A stretch of DNA of 9,026 bases from Spirochaetia bacterium (GTDB taxonomy: Bacteria; Spirochaetota; Spirochaetia; Treponematales; Breznakiellaceae): NCBI GenBank assembly GCA_025997755.1, contig BNVA01000081.1, positions 1 through 9,026 on the forward strand, given 5' to 3'. The translations under genes were made by a program, and so were the position numbers. A model generated the notes under the pieces. It was given only the letters and a program-made list of their open reading frames with translations, was not told where the DNA came from and did not search any database. Positions 1 to 6,731 of the stretch are shown one piece after another (position 1 is the first letter of the stretch; every line of letters starts with the position of its first letter).

Positions 1-441
1 TGCATTTGTAAGCCGTTTTTGCAATTTTTCTATGTCCATTTTATAAAAACCTTTTTGCCAGATAAAAGACAAATCCCTATAATCAGCCGGTGCCGGTAAT
101 CCCATTCCTGTATCAAAACCATAGACCTCAATATTTATATCAAGTGCACTACTAATAACTTTTGCACATTTTTCTAAAACTAAAAGTCCTTTTCCGCCTG
201 CTACACCAAATTCAATTACACTAATGCTTTTTAAGTTTAGTTTTTTTGCAAGAAATGCTGCTTGATAAACACAATAAAAATAATGCGGTCGTTTGTATTT
301 ACTTTTATATAGCGAGCCGTGTTTTTCACTTTTCCATTCGCGGTTTTCCGTAAGCTTGATTACCAAAGGCCATATTTTCTCTCGAAAACCGGCAGGAACG
401 AACTTTCTATATGCACCGCGTGCAGATTCATAAAATCCCAT
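1..441 (-). CDS. SAM-dependent methyltransferase-like protein, N-terminal part (runs off the left edge)
   Basis: An open frame of 147 codons runs from ATG at 441 to the window edge with no stop, so this is the N-terminal part only. A strong ribosome-binding site (AGGAGG, 449-454) lies 7 bases before the ATG and fixes the start. Residues 75-86 read VIEFGVAGGKGL, a glycine-rich motif like motif I of class I SAM-binding folds. It is followed after one beta/alpha unit by GFDTGMGLP (108-116), with an acidic residue where the ribose hydroxyls of SAM are normally held. This pattern resembles the TylF/macrocin O-methyltransferase-like proteins often found in glycan or antibiotic loci. The substrate cannot be judged because the C-terminal part is outside the window. 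The gene is AT-rich compared with the alaS-tig block, which fits accessory DNA. The methyltransferase fold is fairly secure; the precise family is tentative. Confidence 0.72.
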   Translation of the reverse strand, partial: MGFYESARGAYRKFVPAGFREKIWPLVIKLTENREWKSEKHGSLYKSKYKRPHYFYCVYQAAFLAKKLNLKSISVIEFGVAGGKGLLVLEKCAKVISSALDINIEVYGFDTGMGLPAPADYRDLSFIWQKGFYKMDIEKLQKRLTNA

Positions 442-500
442 AAAATAACCTCCTAACGCCAGCGTAAGCGGGCATTTATTTAACTATGTCTATTTGTGAT

Positions 501-530
501 AGTTTAACTTTAGATATGACTTATTGTCAA
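501..530 (-). promoter_or_regulatory. Promoter for the leftward methyltransferase-like gene
   Basis: On the minus strand a perfect -35 hexamer TTGACA (530-525) is followed after 18 bases by TAAACT (506-501), a 4/6 match to the -10 consensus. It lies about 60 bases ahead of the start at 441. The -35 overlaps the palindrome at 521-533, and the -10 overlaps a small inverted repeat AGTT-T-AACT (501-509). A repressor could therefore act here. This is pattern-based only. Confidence 0.5.
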
Positions 531-533
531 TAA
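521..533. promoter_or_regulatory. 13-bp perfect palindrome, possible operator
   Basis: TTATTG-T-CAATAA is a perfect inverted repeat around a central T. It sits between the divergent methyltransferase-like and XRE regulator genes and covers the -35 hexamer of the leftward promoter. XRE-family repressors often bind short palindromes in their own divergent promoter region, so autoregulation by the protein encoded at 587-913 is a reasonable guess. A palindrome of this size in AT-rich DNA can also arise by chance. Confidence 0.35.
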
Positions 534-552
534 TCAATCTCTAATCGGCACA

Positions 553-558
553 TATAAT
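553..558 (+). promoter_or_regulatory. -10 element of the XRE regulator promoter
   Basis: A perfect TATAAT lies 28 bases before the ATG at 587, which would give a short leader. No good -35 stands at 16-18 bases: TTGTCA at 524-529 is 23 bases away. The promoter may be weak or may need an activator. Confidence 0.4.
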
Positions 559-586
559 ATTGTTTATATGGCAATTAGGATGGTGA

Positions 587-913
587 ATGACTGATCTTAG
601 GAAATTACTTTCTGCGAATGTGAAGAACTATCGATGTAAACTAGGTCTTTCACAGGAGAAATTAGCGGAAAAAGCGAATACTTCCACGAATTATATTGCC
701 GCGATTGAAGGAGAACGGCGCTTTCCTTCGGTTGAAATGCTGGAGAAACTAGCATTTTCTCTTGAAATTGATACACCGGAGCTTTTCTCTATGCAAACAG
801 TACAAGAAGAGAGCATAAACCGGTTTCAAGAAGATATTTTATCGGATTTGGGACAGGTTGTTTCTGATTTTATCTCAAAAAGAAAGGCGAACTTTCAAAA
901 ATCAAAAAAGTAA
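587..913 (+). CDS. XRE-family helix-turn-helix transcriptional regulator, 108 aa
   Basis: A small DNA-binding protein. Residues about 8-66 form a complete Cro/C1-type helix-turn-helix domain: NVKNYRCKLGLSQEKLAEKA leads into the turn, then the recognition helix region NTSTNYIAAIEGERRFPS, then the packing helix VEMLEKLAFSLEID ending in PELF. The tail from about 70 to 108 is charged and probably helical, and may serve dimerisation or protein contacts. AGGA at 577-580 lies 6 bases before the ATG and supports this start; ATG at 580 is in another frame and stops at once. The gene is divergent from the methyltransferase-like gene and convergent with hicA, 60 bases away. Its target is unknown. It may control its own divergent region through the palindrome at 521-533, but it lies outside the hicBA repeats, so no role as hicBA regulator is implied. 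Confidence 0.85.
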   Translation: MTDLRKLLSANVKNYRCKLGLSQEKLAEKANTSTNYIAAIEGERRFPSVEMLEKLAFSLEIDTPELFSMQTVQEESINRFQEDILSDLGQVVSDFISKRKANFQKSKK

Positions 914-941
914 GATGCTTCATCCCTAAAAACTTGCCTCA

Positions 942-961
942 GGCTACTCCAGCACGGCGCG
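942..961. repeat. 20-bp direct repeat, distal copy (duplicated alaS 3' end)
   Basis: The 20 bases ggctactccagcacggcgcg are identical to 1383-1402, where they form the last codons and stop of alaS plus 2 bases beyond it. Identity stops abruptly on both sides. This copy lies just behind hicA, so the two copies bracket the hicBA cassette exactly. It looks like a footprint of insertion or duplication at the alaS 3' end. Confidence 0.85.
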
Positions 962-973
962 CTCTCTTGGATT

Positions 974-1147
974 TTATGACAGGTTTTTAATGATATGGTT
1001 TGCAAGTTTTTCATTTACATCAGGATGTCTTGGAATACGTTCGGTTATACCTGTTCTTGGATTTTTGTAAACATCATGCTTTTTACCATGTTTTACAAAT
1101 ATACACCCTTGGGCTTTTATTATTTTCAATAGCGCGCCATTTTTCAT
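974..1147 (-). CDS. hicA: HicA-family toxin (mRNA interferase), 57 aa
   Basis: A 57-residue protein starting at ATG 1147 and ending with TAA at 974-976. HicA toxins are small double-stranded-RNA-binding-fold ribonucleases that cut mRNA and stop translation when not bound by HicB. The family pattern is visible: KNGALLKIIKAQGC at the N-terminus (helix 1), then FVKHGKKHDVYKNP, in which His24 stands where the catalytic His of the usual GSH-x-x-Y motif lies, then ERIPRHPDVNEKLANHIIKNL, matching the conserved P-x-H and final helix. The length is typical. The start overlaps the hicB stop in an ATGA arrangement, so the two are translationally coupled with the antitoxin first. The residue before the catalytic His is Lys instead of the more usual Ser, a minor variation. 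The toxin seems intact. Nothing between its stop and the XRE gene looks like a strong terminator. Confidence 0.86.
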   Translation of the reverse strand: MKNGALLKIIKAQGCIFVKHGKKHDVYKNPRTGITERIPRHPDVNEKLANHIIKNLS

Positions 1148-1341
1148 GCAATTTTTAATTTTCCGATTTTTCTTTCTGGTATCTCTTTGTGGTCTTCTTC
1201 TTGTTCCAATTCATAAAGGTCTTCAAGCATTTCTTCAAGTTCCTTGACGGTCTTTCCTTGTGTCCAGTGCTCAGGGTAATCATTAAGATAACCTAAAAAC
1301 CAGCCATCACTTTCCTGCCAATATGTGTACTGCAATTCCAT
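1144..1341 (-). CDS. hicB: HicB-family antitoxin, 65 aa
   Basis: The partner antitoxin of HicA. From ATG 1341 the protein reads MELQYTYWQESDGWFLGYL, followed by a P-x-x-x-TQGKT segment and a helix rich in Glu and Leu. This is the short, partly degenerate RNase-H-like HicB core, where family members typically read as a beta strand, a D/E-D-G-W/Y-x-x-x-Y/F-L pattern, then TQG and an E-rich helix. A longer reading could begin with TTG at 1365, but ATG 1341 has a purine-rich GAGAGAA just upstream and gives the typical family N-terminus. No separate DNA-binding domain (HTH or ribbon-helix-helix) is present, so autoregulation may be weak or need HicA. The gene begins 43 bases after the alaS stop in the same direction, and I see no convincing promoter in that gap. 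Co-transcription with alaS, or a promoter inside alaS, is likely. Confidence 0.82.
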   Translation of the reverse strand: MELQYTYWQESDGWFLGYLNDYPEHWTQGKTVKELEEMLEDLYELEQEEDHKEIPERKIGKLKIA

Positions 1342-1375
1342 ATTTTCTCTCACTTTACCGTTCAATCTACACGGT

Positions 1376-1396
1376 GTGCTGCGGCTACTCCAGCAC
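1376..1396 (-). other. Inverted repeat across the alaS stop codon
   Basis: On the minus strand GTGCTG (1396-1391) and CAGCAC (1381-1376) form a perfect 6-bp stem with a 9-base loop that contains the alaS stop codon. No T-tract follows, so it is not a standard terminator. It exists only because of the sequence joined to alaS on the hicB side, and could slow ribosomes or polymerase between alaS and hicB. Confidence 0.3.
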
Positions 1397-1402
1397 GGCG
1401 CG
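1383..1402. repeat. 20-bp direct repeat, alaS copy
   Basis: Identical to 942-961. It covers the last five alaS codons, most of a sixth codon's neighbour base, the TAG stop, and two bases past the stop. Together with the distal copy it delimits a unit of 441 bp (repeat start to repeat start) holding only hicB and hicA. Confidence 0.85.
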
Positions 1403-3172
1403 GATGCGGCGGATGCCGGAGGATGAGGATTGTTCTTTTTGGATTTTGAAAGTGCCCATGGTGCCGGTGTGTTCGACGTGGGGTCCTCCGCAGACTTCTT
1501 TTGAAAAATCGCCTATTGCGTAGACCTTTACCTGAGATTCGTATTTTTCGCCGAACAGAGCCATTGCGCCGCCTTTTTTTGCCTCTTCCAGATCCATTAT
1601 TTCCATTTTTACGGTATGGTCGCGTTTTATCTGTTCGTTTACGATGCTTTCTACCCGCTCAATCTGTTCTTTTGTCATTGGAGAGGGGTGGGAAAAATCA
1701 AACCGCATTCTTTCATGTGTGATGTTGGAACCTTTTTGCGCTATGTAATCGCCCAGTACCATTTGAAGGGCTTTCTGCAAGAGATGGGTAGCTGTGTGGT
1801 ACTTTGTGGTGATTTCACTATGGTCGGATAGCCCGCCTTTAAAAACCTGATCTCCGCCCGCACGTGAAAGCTCCTGATGTTTTTTAAACGCTTCATCGAA
1901 TTCGGCGCGATTCACGCTTAAACCGGATTCTTTGGCAACTTCTTCTGTCAACTCAATTGGATAGCCGTAGGTATCGTATAGTTTAAAAGCTAAACGCCCC
2001 GACATTATCTTTTTGGGGTCGCGTAGCAGGTTTGGAAGGAGTTTTTCAAACTCTTTTTCGCCTTTTTGCAGGGTTTCAAGGAATTTTTCTTCTTCGTTTT
2101 GAAGTTCGGCTAGGGTAAATTCTTTATTTTCAATCAATTCGGGGTATGGACCGCCGAATTCGTCTATAACAACCTGTGCGATAGCCGTTAAAAAGATGCC
2201 TTCTATGCCTAATTTTCGTCCGTGACGGACTGCGCGGCGGATCAAACGGCGTAAAACGTATCCTGCGCCTACATTCGAGGGGCTTACTCCCTTGGGATCA
2301 CCTAAAATAAAGGTGCTTGAACGTATATGGTCTGCAATTATGCGTGCCGATTTGTCTTTTTCGGGATCGGTGCCGTAAGTATAGCCGGATGCCTTGCCTA
2401 TTGCCGCTATTATCGGGGCAAAAATTTCTGTGTCGTAGACCGATTTTTTACCCGTTAGTATCGTGACTGTGCGTTCAACGCCCATACCGGTATCAACGCA
2501 TTTGCGGGCGAGCGGGATATAATTACCATCGGCATCCTTGTTGTACTGCATGAAAACATCGTTCCAGATTTCAAGCCACTTGCCGCAGCCGCAGCCCGGC
2601 TCGCATTTTGGTCCGCAAGGCTCCTTGCCCATGTCGATGAACATTTCGCTGTCCGGCCCGCATGGTCCTGTTGTCCCTGCCGGTCCCCACCAGTTATCCT
2701 CACGCGGTCTGTAGGCTATTCTGTCGTCGGAAAACCCAAGCGAACGCCATACTGCCGCCGATTCGTCGTCGCGGGGTATACCTTCCTCTCCGGCAAAAAC
2801 GGTAACGCCAAGTGAGTTATGCGGTATGCCTAGCCACTTTTTTGAGGTGAGAAATTCATAACTCATCCTGATAGCGCCCTCTTTGAAGTAATCTCCAAGT
2901 GACCAGTTTCCCAGCATTTCAAAAAAAGTAAGATGACTAAAATCGCCTACTGACTCTATATCGCCGGTACGTATACATTTTTGAAAATTGACAAGCCGCT
3001 TTCCGGCTGGGTGATCCGCTCCGAGCAGGTAAGGAACCAATGGGTGCATACCGGCGGTGGTAAAAAGCACGGTAGGATCGTTTTCGGGCAGCAGGGACTT
3101 TCCCTGAATCTGCTCATGCTCTTTTGATTTAAAGAATTCAATGTACTTAGCCCTTAATTCGTTAGCCGTCAT
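1385..3172 (-). CDS. alaS: Alanyl-tRNA synthetase, short form without C-Ala domain, 595 aa
   Basis: Activates alanine with ATP and loads it on tRNA-Ala, then removes wrongly attached Ser or Gly. The class II catalytic core is clear: TTAGMHPLVPYL (38-50), CIRTGDIESVGDFSHLTFFEMLGNWS (66-91) and RIIADHIRSSTFILGDP (278-293), then the tRNA-recognition region VLRRLIRRAVRHGRKLG (306-322). The editing domain is present with its metal ligands: HTATH at 459-463 and CGGPH at 561-565. The protein then ends about 30 residues later, so the C-terminal oligomerisation/C-Ala (DHHA1-like) domain of the roughly 875-residue bacterial enzyme is absent. To my knowledge this short form is normal for spirochaetes such as Borrelia and Treponema. 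A cysteine cluster (C186, C190, C194, C196) interrupts the core and may bind metal. Start ATG 3172 lies 3 bases after the rpoZ stop; AGGA within the rpoZ end can serve as its ribosome-binding site. Confidence 0.97.
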   Translation of the reverse strand: MTANELRAKYIEFFKSKEHEQIQGKSLLPENDPTVLFTTAGMHPLVPYLLGADHPAGKRLVNFQKCIRTGDIESVGDFSHLTFFEMLGNWSLGDYFKEGAIRMSYEFLTSKKWLGIPHNSLGVTVFAGEEGIPRDDESAAVWRSLGFSDDRIAYRPREDNWWGPAGTTGPCGPDSEMFIDMGKEPCGPKCEPGCGCGKWLEIWNDVFMQYNKDADGNYIPLARKCVDTGMGVERTVTILTGKKSVYDTEIFAPIIAAIGKASGYTYGTDPEKDKSARIIADHIRSSTFILGDPKGVSPSNVGAGYVLRRLIRRAVRHGRKLGIEGIFLTAIAQVVIDEFGGPYPELIENKEFTLAELQNEEEKFLETLQKGEKEFEKLLPNLLRDPKKIMSGRLAFKLYDTYGYPIELTEEVAKESGLSVNRAEFDEAFKKHQELSRAGGDQVFKGGLSDHSEITTKYHTATHLLQKALQMVLGDYIAQKGSNITHERMRFDFSHPSPMTKEQIERVESIVNEQIKRDHTVKMEIMDLEEAKKGGAMALFGEKYESQVKVYAIGDFSKEVCGGPHVEHTGTMGTFKIQKEQSSSSGIRRIRAVLE

Positions 3173-3175
3173 TTT

Positions 3176-3397
3176 TTAATATCCTGTTATAGGTGCAATT
3201 TCGGATTCTTCTTCCATACGGTATTTAACATCGCCCCTAAAAACCTCCGCTGCCGCATAAGAGACAACTTTTCCGTCGTTGTCTTCAACATCCGGCGATT
3301 TGATCATGGAAAGTTGATATGAGCGCCTTGACGCCGCGCAAGTAATCTCGTACATATTGCCTTGAAATTTGATAAGCTCTTCTAAAGGGAATAACAT
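3176..3397 (-). CDS. rpoZ: RNA polymerase omega subunit-like protein, 73 aa
   Basis: Omega is a small helical subunit that helps the beta' subunit fold and stay in the polymerase. The start MLFPLEELIKFQGNMYEI is followed by TCAASRRSYQL, matching the omega core pattern N-x-Y-E-L-x-x-A-A-x-R-A-x-Q-L. A second conserved stretch, KVVSYAAAEVFRGDVKYRMEE (43-63), corresponds to the omega segment ending in an acidic tail. The length suits the short spirochaete forms. ATG 3397 has a good AGGAG about 6 bases upstream. It is packed between clpX (12 bases) and alaS (3 bases), a tight operon position, so omega, ClpX and AlaRS are almost surely made from one message. Small omega proteins diverge widely, so the name is likely but not certain. 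Confidence 0.78.
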   Translation of the reverse strand: MLFPLEELIKFQGNMYEITCAASRRSYQLSMIKSPDVEDNDGKVVSYAAAEVFRGDVKYRMEEESEIAPITGY

Positions 3398-3409
3398 TTG
3401 CTCTCCTAA

Positions 3410-4660
3410 TCAAGCGGTTTTAGCCAGCGGATACACTTCCGGCGGCTGCATTTTTTCAACGGTATCTTTGGTTATCACAACTCGTTTTTGTCCGGCTTGT
3501 GAAGGCAGCTCAAACATTAGGTCTGTCATAAGCCGTTCGACAATGGCACGCAAACCGCGCGCTCCGGTTTTTTGTTTTATCGCGGTTTCCGCAATGGCAT
3601 TAACCGCATCGTCTGTAAATTCAAGCCGTACATCGTCGATAGCCAGCGATGCCTGATACTGCTTTACAATAGCGTTACGCGGCTCAGTTATGATACGTTT
3701 AAGTTCATCGACCTTTAGCTCCTCAAGGCATACCGTTATCGGCAGACGCCCGATAAATTCCGGTATCATACCAAAGCGTATCAGATCATCGGGGTGAAGA
3801 TTGTCGAAAAGCTCTTTTGTACTTTGGTTTTTTCCGGCACTTTGATCCGCGCCGAAGCCCATGGGATGCTGTACAACACGGCGTTCAATATACTTGTCTA
3901 AACCGACAAAAGCGCCGCCGCAAATAAAGAGTATGTTTGTCGTGTCTATGCGTATCATCTCTTGATTTGGATGCTTGCGCCCGCCCTGCGGCGGCACAGA
4001 AGCTACCGTGCCCTCGATAATTTTTAACAGAGCCTGCTGTACGCCCTCGCCGGAAACATCGCGGGTTATAGAAATATTTTCGCCCTTGCGGGAAATTTTA
4101 TCTATTTCGTCTATGTAAACTATTCCCCTCTCCGCCGCCGCAATGTTGCTGCCAGCGCTTTGTATTAACTTTAACAGGATATTCTCGACATCTTCGCCGA
4201 CATAGCCTGCCTCGGTAAGGGTTGTAGCGTCAACAATGGCAAAGGGGACTTTTAGTTTTTTTGCCAGTGTTTTTGCAAGAAGCGTTTTTCCTGTTCCCGT
4301 GGGCCCTATCAACAGAACATTTGATTTTTCGATTTCTACATCATCGGGATTGCAAGCCGGGTTTGCGATACGTTTGTAGTGATTGTAAACGGCTACGGAC
4401 AGAGCTTTTTTCGCCGCGTCCTGACCAATCACAAATTGATCTAGGTAGGCTTTTATCTCTTTAGGGCGGGGAATATCACCTGTAAATTGAGTTGAAAGAT
4501 CGCGTTCTTCCTCGTTTAAAATACGCCTGCAAACCTCAACGCACTCATCGCAGATAAAAATATCCACAGGTCCCGCTATAAGCCGCCGTGCAGTATCACC
4601 GCCCTTTCCGCAGAACGAGCATGTTCTTTCTGAAGTCGATGTATTACGAAGTCTTGCCAT
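3410..4660 (-). CDS. clpX: ATP-dependent Clp protease ATP-binding subunit ClpX
   Basis: AAA+ unfoldase that recognises tagged or specific proteins, unfolds them and feeds them into ClpP. With ATG 4660 as start (416 aa), an N-terminal C4 zinc-binding domain is seen (C14, C17, C37, C40). Then come Walker A GPTGTGKT (119-126), pore loop GYVGED (152-157), Walker B VYIDEID (181-187), the second pore loop GGRKHP (226-231), and sensor 2 GARGL (366-370). The ClpP-docking loop reads MGF (about 267-269) in place of the more common IGF, a conservative change. An in-frame GTG at 4666 is possible, but AAGGGG lies at the right distance for ATG 4660. The gene overlaps the end of clpP by 17 bases, so translation is probably coupled. 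It is complete and typical in length. Confidence 0.97.
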   Translation of the reverse strand: MARLRNTSTSERTCSFCGKGGDTARRLIAGPVDIFICDECVEVCRRILNEEERDLSTQFTGDIPRPKEIKAYLDQFVIGQDAAKKALSVAVYNHYKRIANPACNPDDVEIEKSNVLLIGPTGTGKTLLAKTLAKKLKVPFAIVDATTLTEAGYVGEDVENILLKLIQSAGSNIAAAERGIVYIDEIDKISRKGENISITRDVSGEGVQQALLKIIEGTVASVPPQGGRKHPNQEMIRIDTTNILFICGGAFVGLDKYIERRVVQHPMGFGADQSAGKNQSTKELFDNLHPDDLIRFGMIPEFIGRLPITVCLEELKVDELKRIITEPRNAIVKQYQASLAIDDVRLEFTDDAVNAIAETAIKQKTGARGLRAIVERLMTDLMFELPSQAGQKRVVITKDTVEKMQPPEVYPLAKTA

Positions 4661-5258
4661 TTTCACCCCTTTCTAAAATTTTATCTACAACACCGTAATT
4701 TACCGCATCTTCTGCAGACATATAAAAATCACGCTCCATATCGGCGGCTACAATCTTTTCCGCCTTTTTACAATGTTTGGCAAAATAATCAATGGTTAGT
4801 TTTTTCAAGCGTAGTATTTCTTTTGCCTGTATCCCTATATCCCGCGCCTGCCCTTGAGCGCCGCCCCAAGGCTGGTGAATCAACACCCGTGACGATGGCA
4901 GAGCCATGCGTTTGCCCTCGGCTCCGGCGGTTAAGATCAGAGCGCCCATGCTTGCCGCCTGCCCGACACAAATCGTCTGAACATCGGACTTAATGTACTG
5001 CATCGTATCGTATATAGCCAAACCGGCAGTTACGGAGCCGCCGGGTGAATTGATGTACAGACTTATTTCTTTTTCCGTATCTTGACCATCAAGAAACAAC
5101 AACTGAGCTACGACAAGGTCTGCGGTAAGATCATTTATCTCGCCGTCCAAAAAAACAATTCTGTCTTTAAGCAGCCGTGAATATATATCGTAGGAACGCT
5201 CTCCCATACCGGTTTGTTCAACAACAATGGGGACTAAGTTATTCATCTGTTCGTGCAT
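4644..5258 (-). CDS. clpP: ATP-dependent Clp protease proteolytic subunit ClpP, 204 aa
   Basis: Serine peptidase that forms the two-ring barrel chamber served by ClpX. The catalytic triad is complete: Ser103 in GQAASMGA, His128 in LIHQP and Asp177 in MERDFYM, with the family's spacing. The oxyanion-side motif INSPGGSV (69-76) is also conserved. The N-terminal 15 or so residues, ahead of the axial-gate region, are probably a short removed propeptide, as in many ClpPs. The start at ATG 5258 lies 12 bases after the tig stop and has no good Shine-Dalgarno, so it may depend on coupling to tig. ATG 5246, four codons inside, is the alternative and has no better site. The gene overlaps clpX by 17 bases. 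Order tig-clpP-clpX is widely conserved in bacteria. Confidence 0.97.
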   Translation of the reverse strand: MHEQMNNLVPIVVEQTGMGERSYDIYSRLLKDRIVFLDGEINDLTADLVVAQLLFLDGQDTEKEISLYINSPGGSVTAGLAIYDTMQYIKSDVQTICVGQAASMGALILTAGAEGKRMALPSSRVLIHQPWGGAQGQARDIGIQAKEILRLKKLTIDYFAKHCKKAEKIVAADMERDFYMSAEDAVNYGVVDKILERGENGKTS

Positions 5259-5270
5259 AATATTAAGTTA

Positions 5271-6623
5271 CTAATTTTCAGGAATAATATCCAGAAAATT
5301 AACAGTTTTTCCTTTTTTTATGGTATTTTTTGATAAAAGCAACTCGGTAATTTTTTCCGACTTAATTATATTATCCAATGTATTCTTTGCTTCTTCCGAC
5401 TCAAACAGCTTTTTTACATCTTCAACAGGCTCACCTCGCGCTTCCGCTTCTTTTACAATGAGCGCGTCTATATCCGCATCCGTTACTTCAATATTGGAAT
5501 CTTTAATTACTTCGGCAAGCAAAAACTGATTATGAATTGATTTTTCCGTATCTGGACGCCACATTTCCATAAGCGGGCTGCTTCGTCTAAAGAAATCGGA
5601 AAAATCCTTTTCCGGAATTTTGTAGGCTTTTGAAAATTGCTGCATTCTTTCGGCAAGTTCAACGATAATTAAAGATTCCGGTATCTCAACAGGATTTTCT
5701 TCCCTCATTTTTTCCAACAGAGAATTAAATTTTTTGGTTTTTAAAGTATCTTCCAGCCTTTTGTTTAAGGATTCGCGTATATCTTTCTTTAAGTCGTCCA
5801 AAGTTTTGTATTTTTCATCAACATCCTGAGCCAGATCGTCGTTAAGCTCCGGGAGTTCTTTTTTCTTTATTGAATTTATTTTAACGCGAAGTTTTTTTGT
5901 TTTGCCTGCAAGATCGGGAATATCGAAATTTTCCGGGTAAGATTTAGTTATATCTCGGGTCTCGCCGGACTTCATACCGGTTAAATCATCGTCAATCTTA
6001 TAATAATTGGCGTTTGTCCCAAGTGTCCAAATAAAATCTTTACGCTCCGAATCCGGCAATGCTTCGCCCGTATCCGACAACTCGGCATAATCTACGCTCA
6101 AAATATTGTTTTTTTCGGCAGGAGAGCCTTCTTCTTTATCCATGACAATGGCGTTACGTTCCCGCAACTTTTCAAGTTCACGCTCGACATCGGCATCGGT
6201 AACCAGAGCCTCGTCAACTTCAATTTCTAAACCTTCCCATTTTTTCAATTCAACTTTCGGCATCACATCATACTTAACGGAAAAAACAAAATCCGTGTTC
6301 AAATCAAGTTTAGGTTCACCGTCAATAGACGGGTCTGCACCCTGCAACGGCGTATACTCAGGCGGAAAATCCGGCTCCTCAAAACTTCCCAGCACCGTTT
6401 TTGAGATGATTTCGTTTAGAATGTCTTCTTTAAGTCTGTCCCCCAGTTTGCTTTCAAGGACGGAAACAGGCGCTTTTCCCTTGCGAAACCCGGGAATTTG
6501 AACTGATTTTGCTATATTTTTAGCGAATTCATTGTACTTTTGCCGAACTTCATCATTTTTAATCGTGTAGGTTACTTTTACAGCCGATTTTTCGAGCTTT
6601 TCAAAGCCTTTATCTATTGCCAC
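5271..6623 (-). CDS. tig: Trigger factor, ribosome-bound chaperone and prolyl isomerase, 450 aa
   Basis: Binds the ribosome at the exit tunnel and shields new chains. The N-terminal ribosome-binding domain (1 to about 130) holds the signature GFRKGKAP (45-52). A middle segment (about 150-250) with [20 protein letters not shown] and an FKBP-like pattern is the peptidyl-prolyl isomerase domain. The long helical C-terminal arms (about 260-440) are rich in Lys and Glu and form the substrate cradle. Length fits the family. The start is GTG 6623, supported by GAGG 6 bases upstream. An out-of-frame ATG overlaps it by one base (the string ATGTG) and would give only a 3-codon peptide. The gene begins 26 bases after the tRNA-Gly gene with no promoter visible between, so it probably shares the tRNA promoter. 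Confidence 0.95.
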   Translation of the reverse strand: MAIDKGFEKLEKSAVKVTYTIKNDEVRQKYNEFAKNIAKSVQIPGFRKGKAPVSVLESKLGDRLKEDILNEIISKTVLGSFEEPDFPPEYTPLQGADPSIDGEPKLDLNTDFVFSVKYDVMPKVELKKWEGLEIEVDEALVTDADVERELEKLRERNAIVMDKEEGSPAEKNNILSVDYAELSDTGEALPDSERKDFIWTLGTNANYYKIDDDLTGMKSGETRDITKSYPENFDIPDLAGKTKKLRVKINSIKKKELPELNDDLAQDVDEKYKTLDDLKKDIRESLNKRLEDTLKTKKFNSLLEKMREENPVEIPESLIIVELAERMQQFSKAYKIPEKDFSDFFRRSSPLMEMWRPDTEKSIHNQFLLAEVIKDSNIEVTDADIDALIVKEAEARGEPVEDVKKLFESEEAKNTLDNIIKSEKITELLLSKNTIKKGKTVNFLDIIPEN

Positions 6624-6649
6624 ATTTTTCCTCTTTTATAAAATAATGA

Positions 6650-6721
6650 AGCGGGAAACGGGAGTCGGACCCGCGACATCCACCTTGGCAAGGTGGCGCT
6701 CTACCACTGAGCTATTCCCGC
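6650..6721 (-). tRNA. tRNA-Gly (anticodon GCC)
   Basis: A complete cloverleaf of 72 bases. Acceptor arm GCGGGAA pairs with TTCCCGC; D arm GCTC-AGTGGTA-GAGC; anticodon arm CCACC-TTGCCAA-GGTGG with GCC at 6687-6689; T arm GCGGG-TCCGACT-CCCGT. The discriminator is T and CCA is not encoded (TCA follows), so CCA must be added by the nucleotidyltransferase. The T loop reads TCCGACT instead of TTCGACT: position 55, almost always T (pseudouridine in RNA), is C at 6668. Its usual partner G18 is present, as are G19 and C56. A strong promoter stands just upstream and tig follows 26 bases downstream. Confidence 0.95.
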
Positions 6722-6731
6722 GTGTGTCTAC

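Noticed and set aside
914..973. Terminator between the XRE gene and hicA
   Set aside because: GCCT-C-AGGC (936-944) is a palindrome, but its loop is too small for a hairpin; no stem of useful length precedes a T-tract.
942..1402. Integron gene cassette with an attC site
   Set aside because: Considered because treponemes can carry integrons with toxin-antitoxin cassettes, but I see no attC-like paired core sites; the bracketing sequence is a plain alaS-derived direct repeat.
1323..1831. Plus-strand open frames opposite the alaS 3' part and hicB
   Set aside because: They lie antisense to a clear alaS gene, show no family pattern and overlap each other in different frames.
2455..3141. Minus-strand open frames inside alaS
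   Set aside because: Out-of-frame shadows of the conserved alaS frame; composition is typical of frame-shifted coding sequence.
3369..4464. Plus-strand frames opposite rpoZ and clpX
   Set aside because: Antisense to genes with intact motifs; no ribosome-binding site or recognisable domain.
4789..4971. Minus-strand frame within clpP
   Set aside because: Alternative frame of clpP, whose catalytic triad is intact in the main frame.
5320..6501. Ser-rich plus-strand frames opposite tig
   Set aside because: Ser-rich translation is the usual mirror of Lys/Glu/Asp-rich coding on the other strand.
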